A stretch of 64,000 nt of DNA from Pseudomonas entomophila (lineage in GTDB: Bacteria > Pseudomonadota > Gammaproteobacteria > Pseudomonadales > Pseudomonadaceae). The position numbers were made by a program, and so were the translations under genes. Shown one piece after another: positions 8,838 to 17,482 of this stretch; position 1 is the first letter of the stretch; each line of letters begins with the position of its first letter. A model generated the notes under the pieces. The model was given only the letters and a program-made list of their open reading frames with translations, made no database searches and was not told the origin of the DNA. The DNA is taken from contig NZ_JAAMQJ010000008.1 of NCBI RefSeq assembly GCF_013523125.1, forward strand, positions 1 to 64,000. The letters are read 5' to 3'.

Positions 8838-10883
8838 ATGGCGAGTTTGATCAATATCGGCATCTCCGGCCTGAACGCCGCGCAGTCGGGGTTGCACACC
8901 CTGGGCAACAACATCGCCAATGCCGACGTGGACAGCTATTCGCGCCAGCAGATCGTCCAGCAGACCAAAGGCTCGCAGCAATACGGCAACGTCTACATCG
9001 GCACCGGGACCACCCTGGCCGACGTGCGCCGCGTGTACAACTCGTTCCTCGAGAACCAGTTGCGCACCACCACCAGCCTGAGCAGCGACTCGACCGCCTA
9101 CCTCAACCAGATCACCCCCCTGGACAAGTCGCTGTCGAGCACCGACACCGGCGTCACCTCGGCCCTGCAGAGCTTCTTCAGCGCTCTGCAGGAAGTCTCT
9201 GCGCGCCCGACCGAAGACGCCTCGCGGCAACTGCTGCTGACCAGCGCCCAGACCCTGGGCAAGCGCTTCAATGCCCTGTCGACCCAGCTCAACCAGCAGA
9301 GCAGCAACATCGACGGCAACCTGGCCACCATGGCCGACCAGGTCAACAAGCTCAGCAGCACCATCGCCCAGTACAACGACCAGATCGCCCGCGTCTCGGC
9401 GACCCAGGGCACGCCCAACGACCTGCTCGACAAGCGCGATGGCGCGGTGCGCGAGCTGACCTCGCTGGTCGGCGCCCAGGTGGTCGAGCGCGAAGGCAAC
9501 TACGACATCTACCTGAACAACGGCCAGTCGCTGGTGCTGGGCAAGACCACCCAGGCCCTGTCCGTGGCACCGGGCCAGAGCGACCCGACGCGCATGGCGC
9601 TGATGCTCAACCGCGGCAACACCCAGATGGACATCACCGCCAGCACCACCGGCGGTGAGCTGGGCGGCCTGCTGCGCTACCGCAGCGACACCCTGGACCC
9701 GGCGCTCAACGAGCTGGGCCGTATTGCGCTGGTCGTGTCCGATTCGATGAACAGCCAGCTGGCCCAGGGCCTGGACAAGAACGGCGAGTTCGGGGTGGCC
9801 CTGTTCGGCGACATCAACAGTGCCGAGGCGACCAGTCAGCGCAGCATCCCGCGGATCGGCAACAGCGTCGGCTCGGGCAACCTGGGCGTGACCATCGAGA
9901 ACAGCGGCAAGCTCACCACCAACGATTACCAGGTGACCTTCAGCAACGCCACCACCTACAGCGTGCGCCGTCTGCCGGACAACACCGAGATGGGCAGCTT
10001 CGACCTGAGCGCCGACCCGGCGCCGGTCATCGACGGCTTCAGCCTGGCGATGAAGGGCGGCGCCCCGAAGGCAGGCGACAGCTTCCGTATCGTGCCGACC
10101 CGCAGTGGCGCGGGCGACATCGGCACGACCCTGACCGACGCCAAGCGTCTGGCGCTGTCCGCGCCGCTGAGCATCAGCACCGCGCTGGGCAACAAGGGCA
10201 CGGCGGTGGCCGGGCAGCCGACGCTGACCTCGACGCTGGACGCCTACGACGCGACCCAGCGCAGCCAGCTGCAGACCGGCCTGAAGTACTCCACCCCGGT
10301 CAAGCTGGTGTTCGGCGACGACACCGCCTCGCCCCAGGGCTACCAGCTGTACGACGCCAAAGGCACGCAGATCGGCACTGGCACCATCGTCGCCGGGCAG
10401 AGCAACGCGCTGAAGCTGAGCGTGCCGATGGTCGACGCCAGCGGCAACCCGATCACCGAGAACGGCCAGCAACAGGCCTTCACCTTCGAGATGAGCGTGG
10501 AGGGCGTGCCGCGCAAGGGCGACAGCTTCACCGTCTCGCTGACCGGTTCGGGCTCCACCGACAACCGCAACGCCCAGGCGCTGCTGGCCCTGCAGAACGG
10601 CTCCAGTGTCGACATCGGTGCCACCGGCAAGGGCATGAGCTTCACCGATGCCTACGCCAAGCTGGTCTCCAACGTCGGCGGCAAGGCGTCCCAGGCGACC
10701 ATGGACAGCACGGCCACCTCGGTCTTGCAGACGTCGGCCCGTGACAGCCGCGATTCGGTGTCCGGCGTCTCCATCGACGAAGAGACCGGTAACCTGATCA
10801 AATTCCAGCAGTACTACACCGCGTCGTCGCAGATCATCAAGGCGGCCCAGGAAACCTTCGCCACCTTGATCAACAGCCTTTAA
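8838..10883 (+). CDS. flgK: Hook-filament junction protein FlgK (HAP1)
   Basis: FlgK forms the first junction layer between hook and filament. The N-terminus (NIGISGLNAAQSGLHTLGNN) and C-terminus (SGVSIDEETGNLIKFQQYY) are typical. At 681 residues it is larger than the roughly 550-residue enterobacterial protein; the extra length lies in the exposed central region (about residues 330-560) and is common in Pseudomonas. Codon use is uniformly GC3-biased, unlike the 3' part of the next gene. Confidence 0.96.
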   Translation: MASLINIGISGLNAAQSGLHTLGNNIANADVDSYSRQQIVQQTKGSQQYGNVYIGTGTTLADVRRVYNSFLENQLRTTTSLSSDSTAYLNQITPLDKSLSSTDTGVTSALQSFFSALQEVSARPTEDASRQLLLTSAQTLGKRFNALSTQLNQQSSNIDGNLATMADQVNKLSSTIAQYNDQIARVSATQGTPNDLLDKRDGAVRELTSLVGAQVVEREGNYDIYLNNGQSLVLGKTTQALSVAPGQSDPTRMALMLNRGNTQMDITASTTGGELGGLLRYRSDTLDPALNELGRIALVVSDSMNSQLAQGLDKNGEFGVALFGDINSAEATSQRSIPRIGNSVGSGNLGVTIENSGKLTTNDYQVTFSNATTYSVRRLPDNTEMGSFDLSADPAPVIDGFSLAMKGGAPKAGDSFRIVPTRSGAGDIGTTLTDAKRLALSAPLSISTALGNKGTAVAGQPTLTSTLDAYDATQRSQLQTGLKYSTPVKLVFGDDTASPQGYQLYDAKGTQIGTGTIVAGQSNALKLSVPMVDASGNPITENGQQQAFTFEMSVEGVPRKGDSFTVSLTGSGSTDNRNAQALLALQNGSSVDIGATGKGMSFTDAYAKLVSNVGGKASQATMDSTATSVLQTSARDSRDSVSGVSIDEETGNLIKFQQYYTASSQIIKAAQETFATLINSL

Positions 10884-10898
10884 AGGAGCGTCCTGACC

Positions 10899-12458
10899 AT
10901 GCGTATCTCGACCTCGCAGTTCTACAACACCAGCAGCGCCAACTATCAGCGCAGCTATGCCAACACGGTCAAGAGCCAGCAGGACGCCAGCGACAACCTG
11001 CGCATCCGGTCGGCGGCGGACGATCCGGTCGGCTCGGCGCGCCTGCTGCAGCTCGAGCAGCAGCAGAACATGCTCAAGCAGTACAGCACCAACGTGACCA
11101 GCGTGCGCAACGCGCTGGGGACCGCCGAGACCACGCTCAGCTCGATCAGCACCCTGTTGCAGCGGGTCAACGAGCTGGCGGTCAGTTCCGGCAACGGCGC
11201 CTTCACCGACTCGGACCGCAAGGCCAACGCCGATGAGCTGTCGTCGCTGGAAAGCCAGCTGTACACCTTGATGAACACCAAGGACGAGACCGGCAGCTAC
11301 CTGTTCTCCGGCTCCAAGGGCAGTACCCAGCCCTACGTGCGCAACGCCGACGGCACCTACAGCTACCAGGGCGACGAAGTCAGCCTGACCTTGCAGGTCG
11401 GCGACATGATCAGCCTGGCGGCCAACGAGACCGGCTACAGCGCCTTCGAGCAGGCCCTCAACACCAGCCGCAGCGAGACCAAGCTGCTGTCGCCGGCCAC
11501 CGACGATGGGCGGGTCAGCCTGTCCAATGGCCAGGTCTCGGGCAGCGTCAGCTACAACGACCGCTTCCGCAGCGGTGAGCCGTATCGCATCGAGTTCACC
11601 AGCAGCACGCAGCTGAAGATCACCGATGCTGCGGGCAAGGACGTGACCGTGGAAGTGGGCGAGGGCGGTAAATTCGACCCATCAGCGAGCAATTCCGCCA
11701 TCAGCTTCCGGGGTGTGGACCTGCGCCTGCAGGTCAAGGCAGACAGCGCCGATGCCGATGCTTCGATCGCGGGCCATGTATTCTCCTTGAGCTCTAAGCC
11801 CGACACGCTCGTCGGCACTCGTAGCGCAGGCAATGCATCGTCGGCCCAAGTTACTGGCAGCTCAATCAGCGACTCGAAAGCGTATACGTCGACCTTTCCG
11901 GGCGGCGGCGCCGTGCTGCGCTTCACCAGCAGAACTGATTTCGAGCTGTACGCTTCGCCGGTCACCGACGACAGCCGTCCGGTGGGGAAAGGAACCTTGA
12001 ACGACGGTACCGCGACTGTAGCCGGTGTCAGCTTTCAGGTGTCGGGTACGCCAGAGGCAGCCGATCAGTTTTCGGTCAAGGTCAATACTCACCAGACGCA
12101 AAACGTGCTCGATACCATCAGTCAATTGCGAACCGCATTGACCACGCCAATGGACAATGATCCCGCTGCGCGACAGAATTTTTTGGCCTCGTTGGACGCT
12201 GCTTTGGGCAACATCACCAATGCCAGCAACCAGGTCGGCGCATCGATCGCGTCGATTGGTGGCCGTGGTCAGGCGCTCGATGTGCAGGCCGAGACCAACG
12301 AAGCCTTGAGCATCGAAAATACCAAGACTCAGAGTTCGATTCGCGAGAGCGACCCGGCCGAGGTCATGTTGCGGCTGCAGATGCAAAGCAACATGCTTAC
12401 GGCGTCTCTGCAGGCCTACGCAAAGATTGCAAACCTGTCTTTGGTCAACTACATCTGA
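10899..12458 (+). CDS. flgL: Hook-filament junction protein FlgL (HAP3)
   Basis: FlgL is the second junction layer, between FlgK and flagellin. The 519-residue protein has the flagellin-like N-terminal helix (MRISTSQFYNTSSANYQRSY; IRSAADDPVGSARLLQLEQQ) and a matching C-terminal helix (MLRLQMQSNMLTASLQAYAK). RBS AAAGGAG lies upstream. From about base 11640 to the stop, codon choice becomes visibly less GC3-rich than in the 5' half and in flgK, so the distal half looks recombinant. It is the last gene of the flgF-flgL unit. Confidence 0.95.
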   Translation: MRISTSQFYNTSSANYQRSYANTVKSQQDASDNLRIRSAADDPVGSARLLQLEQQQNMLKQYSTNVTSVRNALGTAETTLSSISTLLQRVNELAVSSGNGAFTDSDRKANADELSSLESQLYTLMNTKDETGSYLFSGSKGSTQPYVRNADGTYSYQGDEVSLTLQVGDMISLAANETGYSAFEQALNTSRSETKLLSPATDDGRVSLSNGQVSGSVSYNDRFRSGEPYRIEFTSSTQLKITDAAGKDVTVEVGEGGKFDPSASNSAISFRGVDLRLQVKADSADADASIAGHVFSLSSKPDTLVGTRSAGNASSAQVTGSSISDSKAYTSTFPGGGAVLRFTSRTDFELYASPVTDDSRPVGKGTLNDGTATVAGVSFQVSGTPEAADQFSVKVNTHQTQNVLDTISQLRTALTTPMDNDPAARQNFLASLDAALGNITNASNQVGASIASIGGRGQALDVQAETNEALSIENTKTQSSIRESDPAEVMLRLQMQSNMLTASLQAYAKIANLSLVNYI

Positions 12459-12985
12459 TTAATACATATTGTCCTACTCGTGCGTCAGCCTTTCTCTAGG
12501 CAGGCGCATGCTTTGTTTAAGGTTGTGCATGCGAGTTAATCTATGTCCCCTAGAGATGATGGCGGATCATCACGACAGCCTTTGCCCAGCTCGATAACGT
12601 GGCATTGCACTTGTCTTTAGAAGCCGCCGTATTCCTGTCTTAACGCACCAGTACGATTGCTCGCTGAACCGTTCCACAGCGCAAGCTGTGGAGCTGGCCC
12701 GATGGTGCGCGGCTTTTTGGCTGACAAATTGGAGGCGCTTTACCATTTCTGGTAGCTAGTCAAGCCTCGCTTCCCGCCCGCTCTCGACTTCTTTGCAGAG
12801 CACGTCACAAAAAAAGCGCGTGACTCGGGAGTCAGATCGCGCATCTCCCCTGTATATTACCCGACCACGAATCGTTGCCTCGTCTTCCGACGCGCCCGGC
12901 AGGTGTCGATGTCCTTCGACAGACCTGGGGCTTGGCCGTCGGAAGTCGCCGCATGTGTTGCGCTGTCACTGAATTGGGAAGCCAT
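12459..12985. other. AT-richer gap between flgL and KAS III gene
   Basis: No gene is supported. The stretch is visibly less GC-rich than its surroundings and continues the atypical composition of the flgL 3' end. It holds a small hairpin (CCACAGC-GCAA-GCTGTGG, 12674-12691) and a minus-oriented terminator-like hairpin (12809-12842). In other pseudomonads this interval carries flagellin glycosyltransferase genes, so it may be a deletion scar (inference). Confidence 0.5.
12809..12842 (-). terminator. Orphan terminator-like hairpin, minus orientation
   Basis: On the minus strand a stem of GCGCG and TGACTC paired with GAGTCA and CGCGC (with a small bulge) is followed by seven T residues (A-tract 12809-12815 on the plus strand). 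No minus-strand gene precedes it in the window, so it is either a relic or acts on antisense transcription. Confidence 0.45.
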
Positions 12986-13921
12986 ATGATTGGCCTGAAA
13001 AGCATCGCCAGCTACGTACCGCTCGAGGGTGTGGACAACTACGCCCAAGGTGCGAAATTCGGCAAAGACCAGGATTTCATCTTCGGCAAGATCGGCTCGA
13101 CCTTTCTGCCGCGCAAGGACGAGCACCAGGAAACCTCCGACCTGGGCGTCGCCGCGGCCCGTAACCTGTTCGCCGCCAATCCGGCGCTCGATCCGGCCTC
13201 GATCGACGTGGTGATCGTCGTCACCCAGAACGGTGATGCCGAAGGTCTGCCTCACACCGCTGCGATCGTCCAGCACAAGCTGGGCCTGTCCACGGCCGTG
13301 GCGGCGTTCGACGTCTCCCTCGGCTGCTCGGGCTACGTGTACGGCCTGTACGCCATGAAGGGCTTCATGGAGGCCACGGGGCTGAAGAACGGCTTGCTGA
13401 TCACCGCCGATCCGTACTCGAAGATCGTCGACCCGGAAGATCGCAACACCACCATGCTGTTCGGCGATGCCGCCACGGCTACCTGGATGGGCGAAGACGC
13501 GCCGTGGCAGCTGGGCAAATCGCTGTTCGGCAGCGACGGGGCAGGGGCCGAGCACCTGCGCACCACCGACGGCACCTTCTTCATGAACGGTCGTCAGGTT
13601 TACAACTTCGCCCTGGTCAAGGTGCCGGCGCACCTTCACCAGCTGCTCGAGGCCAGCGGCCTGAGCGCCGAGCAGATCGACCTGTACTGCCTGCACCAGG
13701 GCAGCGCGGCCATCGTCGATGCGGTGTCGTCGCGGTTCGAGGACGGCGCGCACAAGCACAAGTTCGTCAAGGACATGCTCGAGACCGGCAATACGGTGTC
13801 GTCCAGCATTCCGCTGCTGCTGGAGAAGCACGTGCTCGGCGCGCCGTTGCAGCGTGTGGCGCTCAGCGGGTTCGGGGTGGGCCTGTCGTGGGGCTCGGCG
13901 ATTCTCGAACGCCAAGGCTGA
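12986..13921 (+). CDS. KAS III-like 3-oxoacyl-ACP synthase (FabH family)
   Basis: A thiolase-fold condensing enzyme of 311 residues. The catalytic triad is visible: Cys114 in SLGCSGYVYG, His237 in LYCLHQGS and Asn269 in ETGNTVSS. The start is ATG 12986 with a GGGAAG ribosome site; the frame extends upstream to 12875 without one. In P. syringae and relatives, a KAS III gene next to fliC belongs to the flagellin glycosylation island and probably helps make the acyl-modified sugar. Here it stands alone, without glycosyltransferases. Its substrate is not evident; housekeeping fatty-acid initiation is less likely from context. Confidence 0.85.
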   Translation: MIGLKSIASYVPLEGVDNYAQGAKFGKDQDFIFGKIGSTFLPRKDEHQETSDLGVAAARNLFAANPALDPASIDVVIVVTQNGDAEGLPHTAAIVQHKLGLSTAVAAFDVSLGCSGYVYGLYAMKGFMEATGLKNGLLITADPYSKIVDPEDRNTTMLFGDAATATWMGEDAPWQLGKSLFGSDGAGAEHLRTTDGTFFMNGRQVYNFALVKVPAHLHQLLEASGLSAEQIDLYCLHQGSAAIVDAVSSRFEDGAHKHKFVKDMLETGNTVSSSIPLLLEKHVLGAPLQRVALSGFGVGLSWGSAILERQG

Positions 13922-13940
13922 CCGTCTGTCCGTCCTGCCA

Positions 13941-13966
13941 ACGCCGCTCTCGCCGAGCGGCGTTTT
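13941..13966 (+). terminator. Rho-independent terminator after KAS III gene
   Basis: A perfect 8-bp stem ACGCCGCT / AGCGGCGT (13941-13948, 13956-13963) with a 7-base loop is followed by TTT. It separates the KAS III gene from the fliC promoter. Confidence 0.8.
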
Positions 13967-14065
13967 GCGTCAGGCTCTCCGCCCCCAGGTGCTGGCTGTG
14001 GTGTGCGGCAAGTCATTGATTTTTCGAAAGTGGCAGCCTGCCAGCAAAAATTTTGCAAATTTCCC

Positions 14066-14092
14066 TAAAGCAACCCGCCCTGACGACGATAA
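14066..14092 (+). promoter_or_regulatory. FliA (sigma-28) promoter of fliC
   Basis: TAAA (14066-14069), 15-bp spacer, GACGATAA (14085-14092) matches the sigma-28 consensus TAAA-N15-GCCGATAA with one mismatch. It is almost identical in its -10 half to the fliS promoter at 17007-17033. The fliC ATG is 82 bp downstream. Confidence 0.88.
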
Positions 14093-14173
14093 CTACTACG
14101 AAGGTTCTCTGTGCCACGCCCGGCGATTTGCCAAGGCCGGAAGCCGTAGTACCCATACCACGAGGAATTCGTC

Positions 14174-15022
14174 ATGGCTTTGACTGTCAACACCAACACC
14201 ACTTCTCTGGGCGTTCAGAAAAACCTGAACCGGGCTGCCGATGCGCTGAGCACTTCGATGACCCGTCTGTCCTCCGGCCTGAAGATCAACAGCGCCAAAG
14301 ACGACGCTGCCGGCCTGCAGATCGCTACCCGCATGACCTCGCAGATCCGCGGTCAGACCATGGCGATCAAGAACGCCAACGACGGTATCTCCATCGCCCA
14401 GACCGCTGAAGGCGCGATGCAGGAACAGACCAACATCCTGCAGCGTATGCGTGAACTGGCTATTCAGTCCCGCAACAGTTCGAACAGCGAGAAAGACCGC
14501 GATGCACTGAATACCGAATTCGCGCAGATGTCCGACGAGTTGACGCGTATTGCAAAGAGTACCCAGCTCAACGGGAAGAGTCTTCTGGATACAGCCGACA
14601 ACAAGATGACCTTCCAGGTAGGCTCGAACTCTAGTGTTGATGATCAAATTGATATTACTCTGCAGGATTTGACTGCAGAGACGCTGAAGGTCGACAAGGC
14701 CACGATCAAGATCTCTGCAGCTGATGACGCTGAAAGTGAAACAAACTTTAAGGCCGCCGTAGAAGCGATTGACACAGCATTGCAGACGATCAACACGTCG
14801 CGCGCCGACCTGGGTGCTGCCCAAAACCGTCTGACCAGCACCATCAACAACCTGCAGAACATCAACGAAAACGCCGAGGCCGCTCGCGGTCGCGTGCAGG
14901 ACACCGACTTCGCTGCTGAAACCGCTCAGCTGACCAAGCAGCAGACCCTGCAGCAGGCGTCCACGTCGGTTCTGGCCCAGGCCAACCAGCTGCCATCCTC
15001 GGTTCTGAAGCTGCTTCAGTAA
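14174..15022 (+). CDS. fliC: Flagellin FliC
   Basis: Filament subunit of 282 residues, a short-type flagellin as in P. syringae. The conserved D0/D1 ends are intact: the N-terminus MALTVNTNTTSLGVQKNLNR, the flg22 region (RLSSGLKINSAKDDAAGLQI, about residues 36-55) and the TLR5-contact segment LQRMRELAIQ. The middle (about residues 115-210) is AT-richer with unusual codons and is the surface-variable domain. RBS GAGGAATT lies before the ATG. Transcribed from its own FliA promoter and followed by a terminator, it would be a strong monocistronic unit with some readthrough to flaG. Confidence 0.97.
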   Translation: MALTVNTNTTSLGVQKNLNRAADALSTSMTRLSSGLKINSAKDDAAGLQIATRMTSQIRGQTMAIKNANDGISIAQTAEGAMQEQTNILQRMRELAIQSRNSSNSEKDRDALNTEFAQMSDELTRIAKSTQLNGKSLLDTADNKMTFQVGSNSSVDDQIDITLQDLTAETLKVDKATIKISAADDAESETNFKAAVEAIDTALQTINTSRADLGAAQNRLTSTINNLQNINENAEAARGRVQDTDFAAETAQLTKQQTLQQASTSVLAQANQLPSSVLKLLQ

Positions 15023-15040
15023 TCGGTGACGGCCATCGGC

Positions 15041-15074
15041 GGGGGAGTGTCGTAAGACGCTTCCCCGTCTTTTC
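15041..15074 (+). terminator. Terminator after fliC
   Basis: A long hairpin with GGGGGAGTGTC paired to GACGCTTCCCC (one mismatch and a G-U pair, GTAA loop) is followed by GTCTTTT. It may act as an attenuator between fliC and flaG. Confidence 0.7.
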
Positions 15075-15091
15075 GTTTCGAGGTGAATGTC

Positions 15092-15460
15092 ATGGACATC
15101 AACGTCAGGTTCAGCCAGCCCTACCCGGCGCCCCGCGCAGACGACACGGCCACCGAACGGCCGGTCGCGACGCCCGGCTCCCCGCCTGCTGATCCGGGCC
15201 GTACAGACATCACCCCTGAGGTCGGGTCGGCGGACGAAACCGATCAACTCAAGAGCGCTGTATCCGATATCGAAAAATTCCTGAGCGCCAGCCGACGCAA
15301 TCTCCAGTTCTCGACCGACGAGGAATCTGGCAGGCTGGTGGTCAAGGTCATCGCCAGCGACACCGGGGAACTGATTCGCCAGCTGCCTTCCGAAGAGGCG
15401 TTGCGCATCGCCCGTGCCCTGAACGATACCGCGAGCATCCTGTTCAGTGCCAAGGTCTGA
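15092..15460 (+). CDS. flaG: FlaG family protein
   Basis: FlaG proteins influence filament length and stability; their exact mechanism is unclear. This 122-residue protein has a Pro/Ala/Thr-rich N-terminal half and the conserved FlaG domain in the C-terminal half (LQFSTDEESGRLVVKVIASD, then TGELIRQLPSEEALRIARAL). GAGGTG at 15080-15085 positions the ATG at 15092; a GTG nine bases upstream overlaps that ribosome site and is rejected. Lies between fliC and fliD as in other pseudomonads. Confidence 0.92.
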   Translation: MDINVRFSQPYPAPRADDTATERPVATPGSPPADPGRTDITPEVGSADETDQLKSAVSDIEKFLSASRRNLQFSTDEESGRLVVKVIASDTGELIRQLPSEEALRIARALNDTASILFSAKV

Positions 15461-15546
15461 TCCAGTGATCCCTGCCAATGTCAGCGTTCAGGGCAGGGGC
15501 CAGGCACCCGGATCAGGCGTAGCGATCAACAGAGAGAGACAATGAC

Positions 15547-16947
15547 ATGGCTTCTACCATCGTATCCAGCACCGGCCTGGGTTCCGGCCTGGAGATCGGC
15601 ACCATCGTCACCTCGCTGGTCAAGGCAGACACGGCGGCCAAGCAAGGCCAGATCACTCGGCAGACCAGCAACAACACCGCGATGCTGTCGGGCATCGGCG
15701 CGCTGCGCAGTGCGCTGACCACCTTCCAGTCGTCGCTGGACAAGCTCAGCAGCACCACCGCCCCCTCGTTCAATGCCTTCGCGGCCAGCTCGTCCAACGA
15801 GAGCGTGCTCAAGGTCACCTCGAGCAACACGGCCGTGGCCGGCAGCTACAGTGTCCAGGTCAACAACCTGGCCACCAGCTCCAAGATTGCCAGCCAGGTG
15901 TTCACCGGGGGCGCCAGCAGCAGTGTGGAGGCCGGCAAGCTGACCCTCACCCAGAGCGGCAACAGCTATTCGATCGATGTCGCCGACGGCGCCACCCTGC
16001 AGAGTGTCCGCGACCAGATCAACAAGGAACTCGGCCCTCGCGGCTTCTCGGCCAACATCATCAATGCCGGGGACGGCGCCCGGCTGGTGCTGGGCTCCAA
16101 CGCCACTGGCGCCGGGTCGGACGTGTCGGTCAGCGGTATCGCCTCGCTGGCGATCGACGGCACCCAGAAGATGAGTGGCAACGGTGCAGGCTTCATCACC
16201 GAGCTCGCCAAGGATGCCTCGCTGACCATCGACGGGCTGGCGGTGTCCAGCAGCATCAATACCATCACTGACGCCATCAGCGGGCTGACCCTCGACCTGG
16301 CCTCGGCACCGGTGCCGGCGACCGCCGTCAAGGTGACGGTGGCACCCAACAATGACGGCCTGAAGACCTCGGTGCAGGCGTTCGTCGATGCGTTCAACAC
16401 CTTGCAGAAGGGCATCACTTCCTTGACCAGCACGTCCACGGACGCTGATGGCAAGACGGTCCTGGGGTCGCTGACCAACGACCCGACCACGCGCTCGCTG
16501 CTGGCCGACATCCGTGGCGTGCTGGCAACGGCCGGGGCTGGCGACCAGTTGTCCACCCTCAGTCAGCTGGGCGTGGCTACTCAGAAGGACGGCACGTTGG
16601 CGTTCAACACGACCACCTTCACCACGGCGATGAACGACAAGAAGCTGGGCACCAGCGTCGAGGCGTTCTTCACGGGTGAAAAGGGCCTGTTCAGCCGTCT
16701 CAAGAGTGCGATCAACCCCTACAACGCCACCGACGGTAGCCTGGCCACCCGCAAGAGCAACCTCGACAAGGTTGCCAAGGGCCTGACCGAGCAGCAGGCG
16801 GCGCTGGACCGTCGGACCGAATCGCTGACCGAATCGCTGACCAAGCGTTACGTGGCGCTCGATGCCGCATTGGGCAAGATGAAGGCCCAGGCGGCTCAGA
16901 TCACCTCGATCTTTGACGCGATCAACGCCCAGGCCAAGAACTCCTGA
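15547..16947 (+). CDS. fliD: Filament cap protein FliD (HAP2)
   Basis: FliD caps the filament tip and promotes flagellin folding; in P. aeruginosa it also acts as a mucin adhesin. The 466-residue protein has the conserved N-terminus (GLGSGLEIGTIVTSLVKADT), a central FliD_C region (residues about 205-450) and a C-terminal coiled coil (MKAQAAQITSIFDAINAQAK). A GC-rich inverted repeat (CCCTGCC / GGCAGGG, 15470-15498) lies in the flaG-fliD gap. A strong terminator follows the stop. Confidence 0.96.
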   Translation: MASTIVSSTGLGSGLEIGTIVTSLVKADTAAKQGQITRQTSNNTAMLSGIGALRSALTTFQSSLDKLSSTTAPSFNAFAASSSNESVLKVTSSNTAVAGSYSVQVNNLATSSKIASQVFTGGASSSVEAGKLTLTQSGNSYSIDVADGATLQSVRDQINKELGPRGFSANIINAGDGARLVLGSNATGAGSDVSVSGIASLAIDGTQKMSGNGAGFITELAKDASLTIDGLAVSSSINTITDAISGLTLDLASAPVPATAVKVTVAPNNDGLKTSVQAFVDAFNTLQKGITSLTSTSTDADGKTVLGSLTNDPTTRSLLADIRGVLATAGAGDQLSTLSQLGVATQKDGTLAFNTTTFTTAMNDKKLGTSVEAFFTGEKGLFSRLKSAINPYNATDGSLATRKSNLDKVAKGLTEQQAALDRRTESLTESLTKRYVALDAALGKMKAQAAQITSIFDAINAQAKNS

Positions 16948-16965
16948 CCGGCATCCGGTACACCG

Positions 16966-17002
16966 ACCCGCGGTCGCCCGACGAGCCCCGCGGGTTTTTT
17001 TT
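16966..17002 (+). terminator. Strong rho-independent terminator after fliD
   Basis: An 8-bp stem ACCCGCGG / CCGCGGGT (16966-16973, 16988-16995) is followed by eight T residues. It immediately precedes the fliS FliA promoter, so fliST is largely uncoupled from fliD. Confidence 0.88.
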
Positions 17003-17006
17003 GGTC

Positions 17007-17033
17007 TAAAGTTTCCCGTTCTGACGACGATAA
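17007..17033 (+). promoter_or_regulatory. FliA (sigma-28) promoter of fliS
   Basis: TAAA (17007-17010), 15-bp spacer, GACGATAA (17026-17033). The run CTGACGACGATAAC is shared with the fliC promoter. It lies 39 bp upstream of the fliS ATG. Confidence 0.85.
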
Positions 17034-17072
17034 CCCGGTACATGCAATCCATTCGCTGCAATGAGGCAGACC

Positions 17073-17471
17073 ATGAACCCAATGCTGGCCATGCGCCAAT
17101 ACCAGAAAGTCAACAGCGTCGCGCAAACCTCCGAAGCCAGCCCGCACCGCCTGGTGCAGATGCTGATGCAGGGCGGTCTGGACCGCATGGCTCAGGTCAA
17201 GGGCGCCATGGCGCGCAACGATGTGGCCCAGCGCGGCGTATTGATCGGCAAGGCCATCGACATCATCGGCGGCCTGCGCGAAGGGTTGGACTTGGAGAAC
17301 CACGGGGCGCAACTGGCCGACCTGGACAGCCTCTACAGTTACATGAGCCGCCGTCTGATCGAAGCCAATGTGAAGAACGACCCGGCCATCATCGACGAAG
17401 TGGCGCGCTTGCTGATCACCGTCAAGGAAGGCTGGGATGCGATCGGCGACCAGGCTGGCCCGGATTTCTAG
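17073..17471 (+). CDS. fliS: Flagellin export chaperone FliS
   Basis: FliS binds the flagellin C-terminus and keeps it unfolded for export. The all-helical 132-residue product has the FliS signature (ASPHRLVQMLMQGGLDRMAQ) and SLYSYMSRRLIEAN. ATG 17073 is preferred over ATG 17061 because GAGG at 17063-17066 sits six bases before it. Followed 11 bp later by fliT. Confidence 0.93.
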   Translation: MNPMLAMRQYQKVNSVAQTSEASPHRLVQMLMQGGLDRMAQVKGAMARNDVAQRGVLIGKAIDIIGGLREGLDLENHGAQLADLDSLYSYMSRRLIEANVKNDPAIIDEVARLLITVKEGWDAIGDQAGPDF

Positions 17472-17482
17472 GAGACGCTCCG

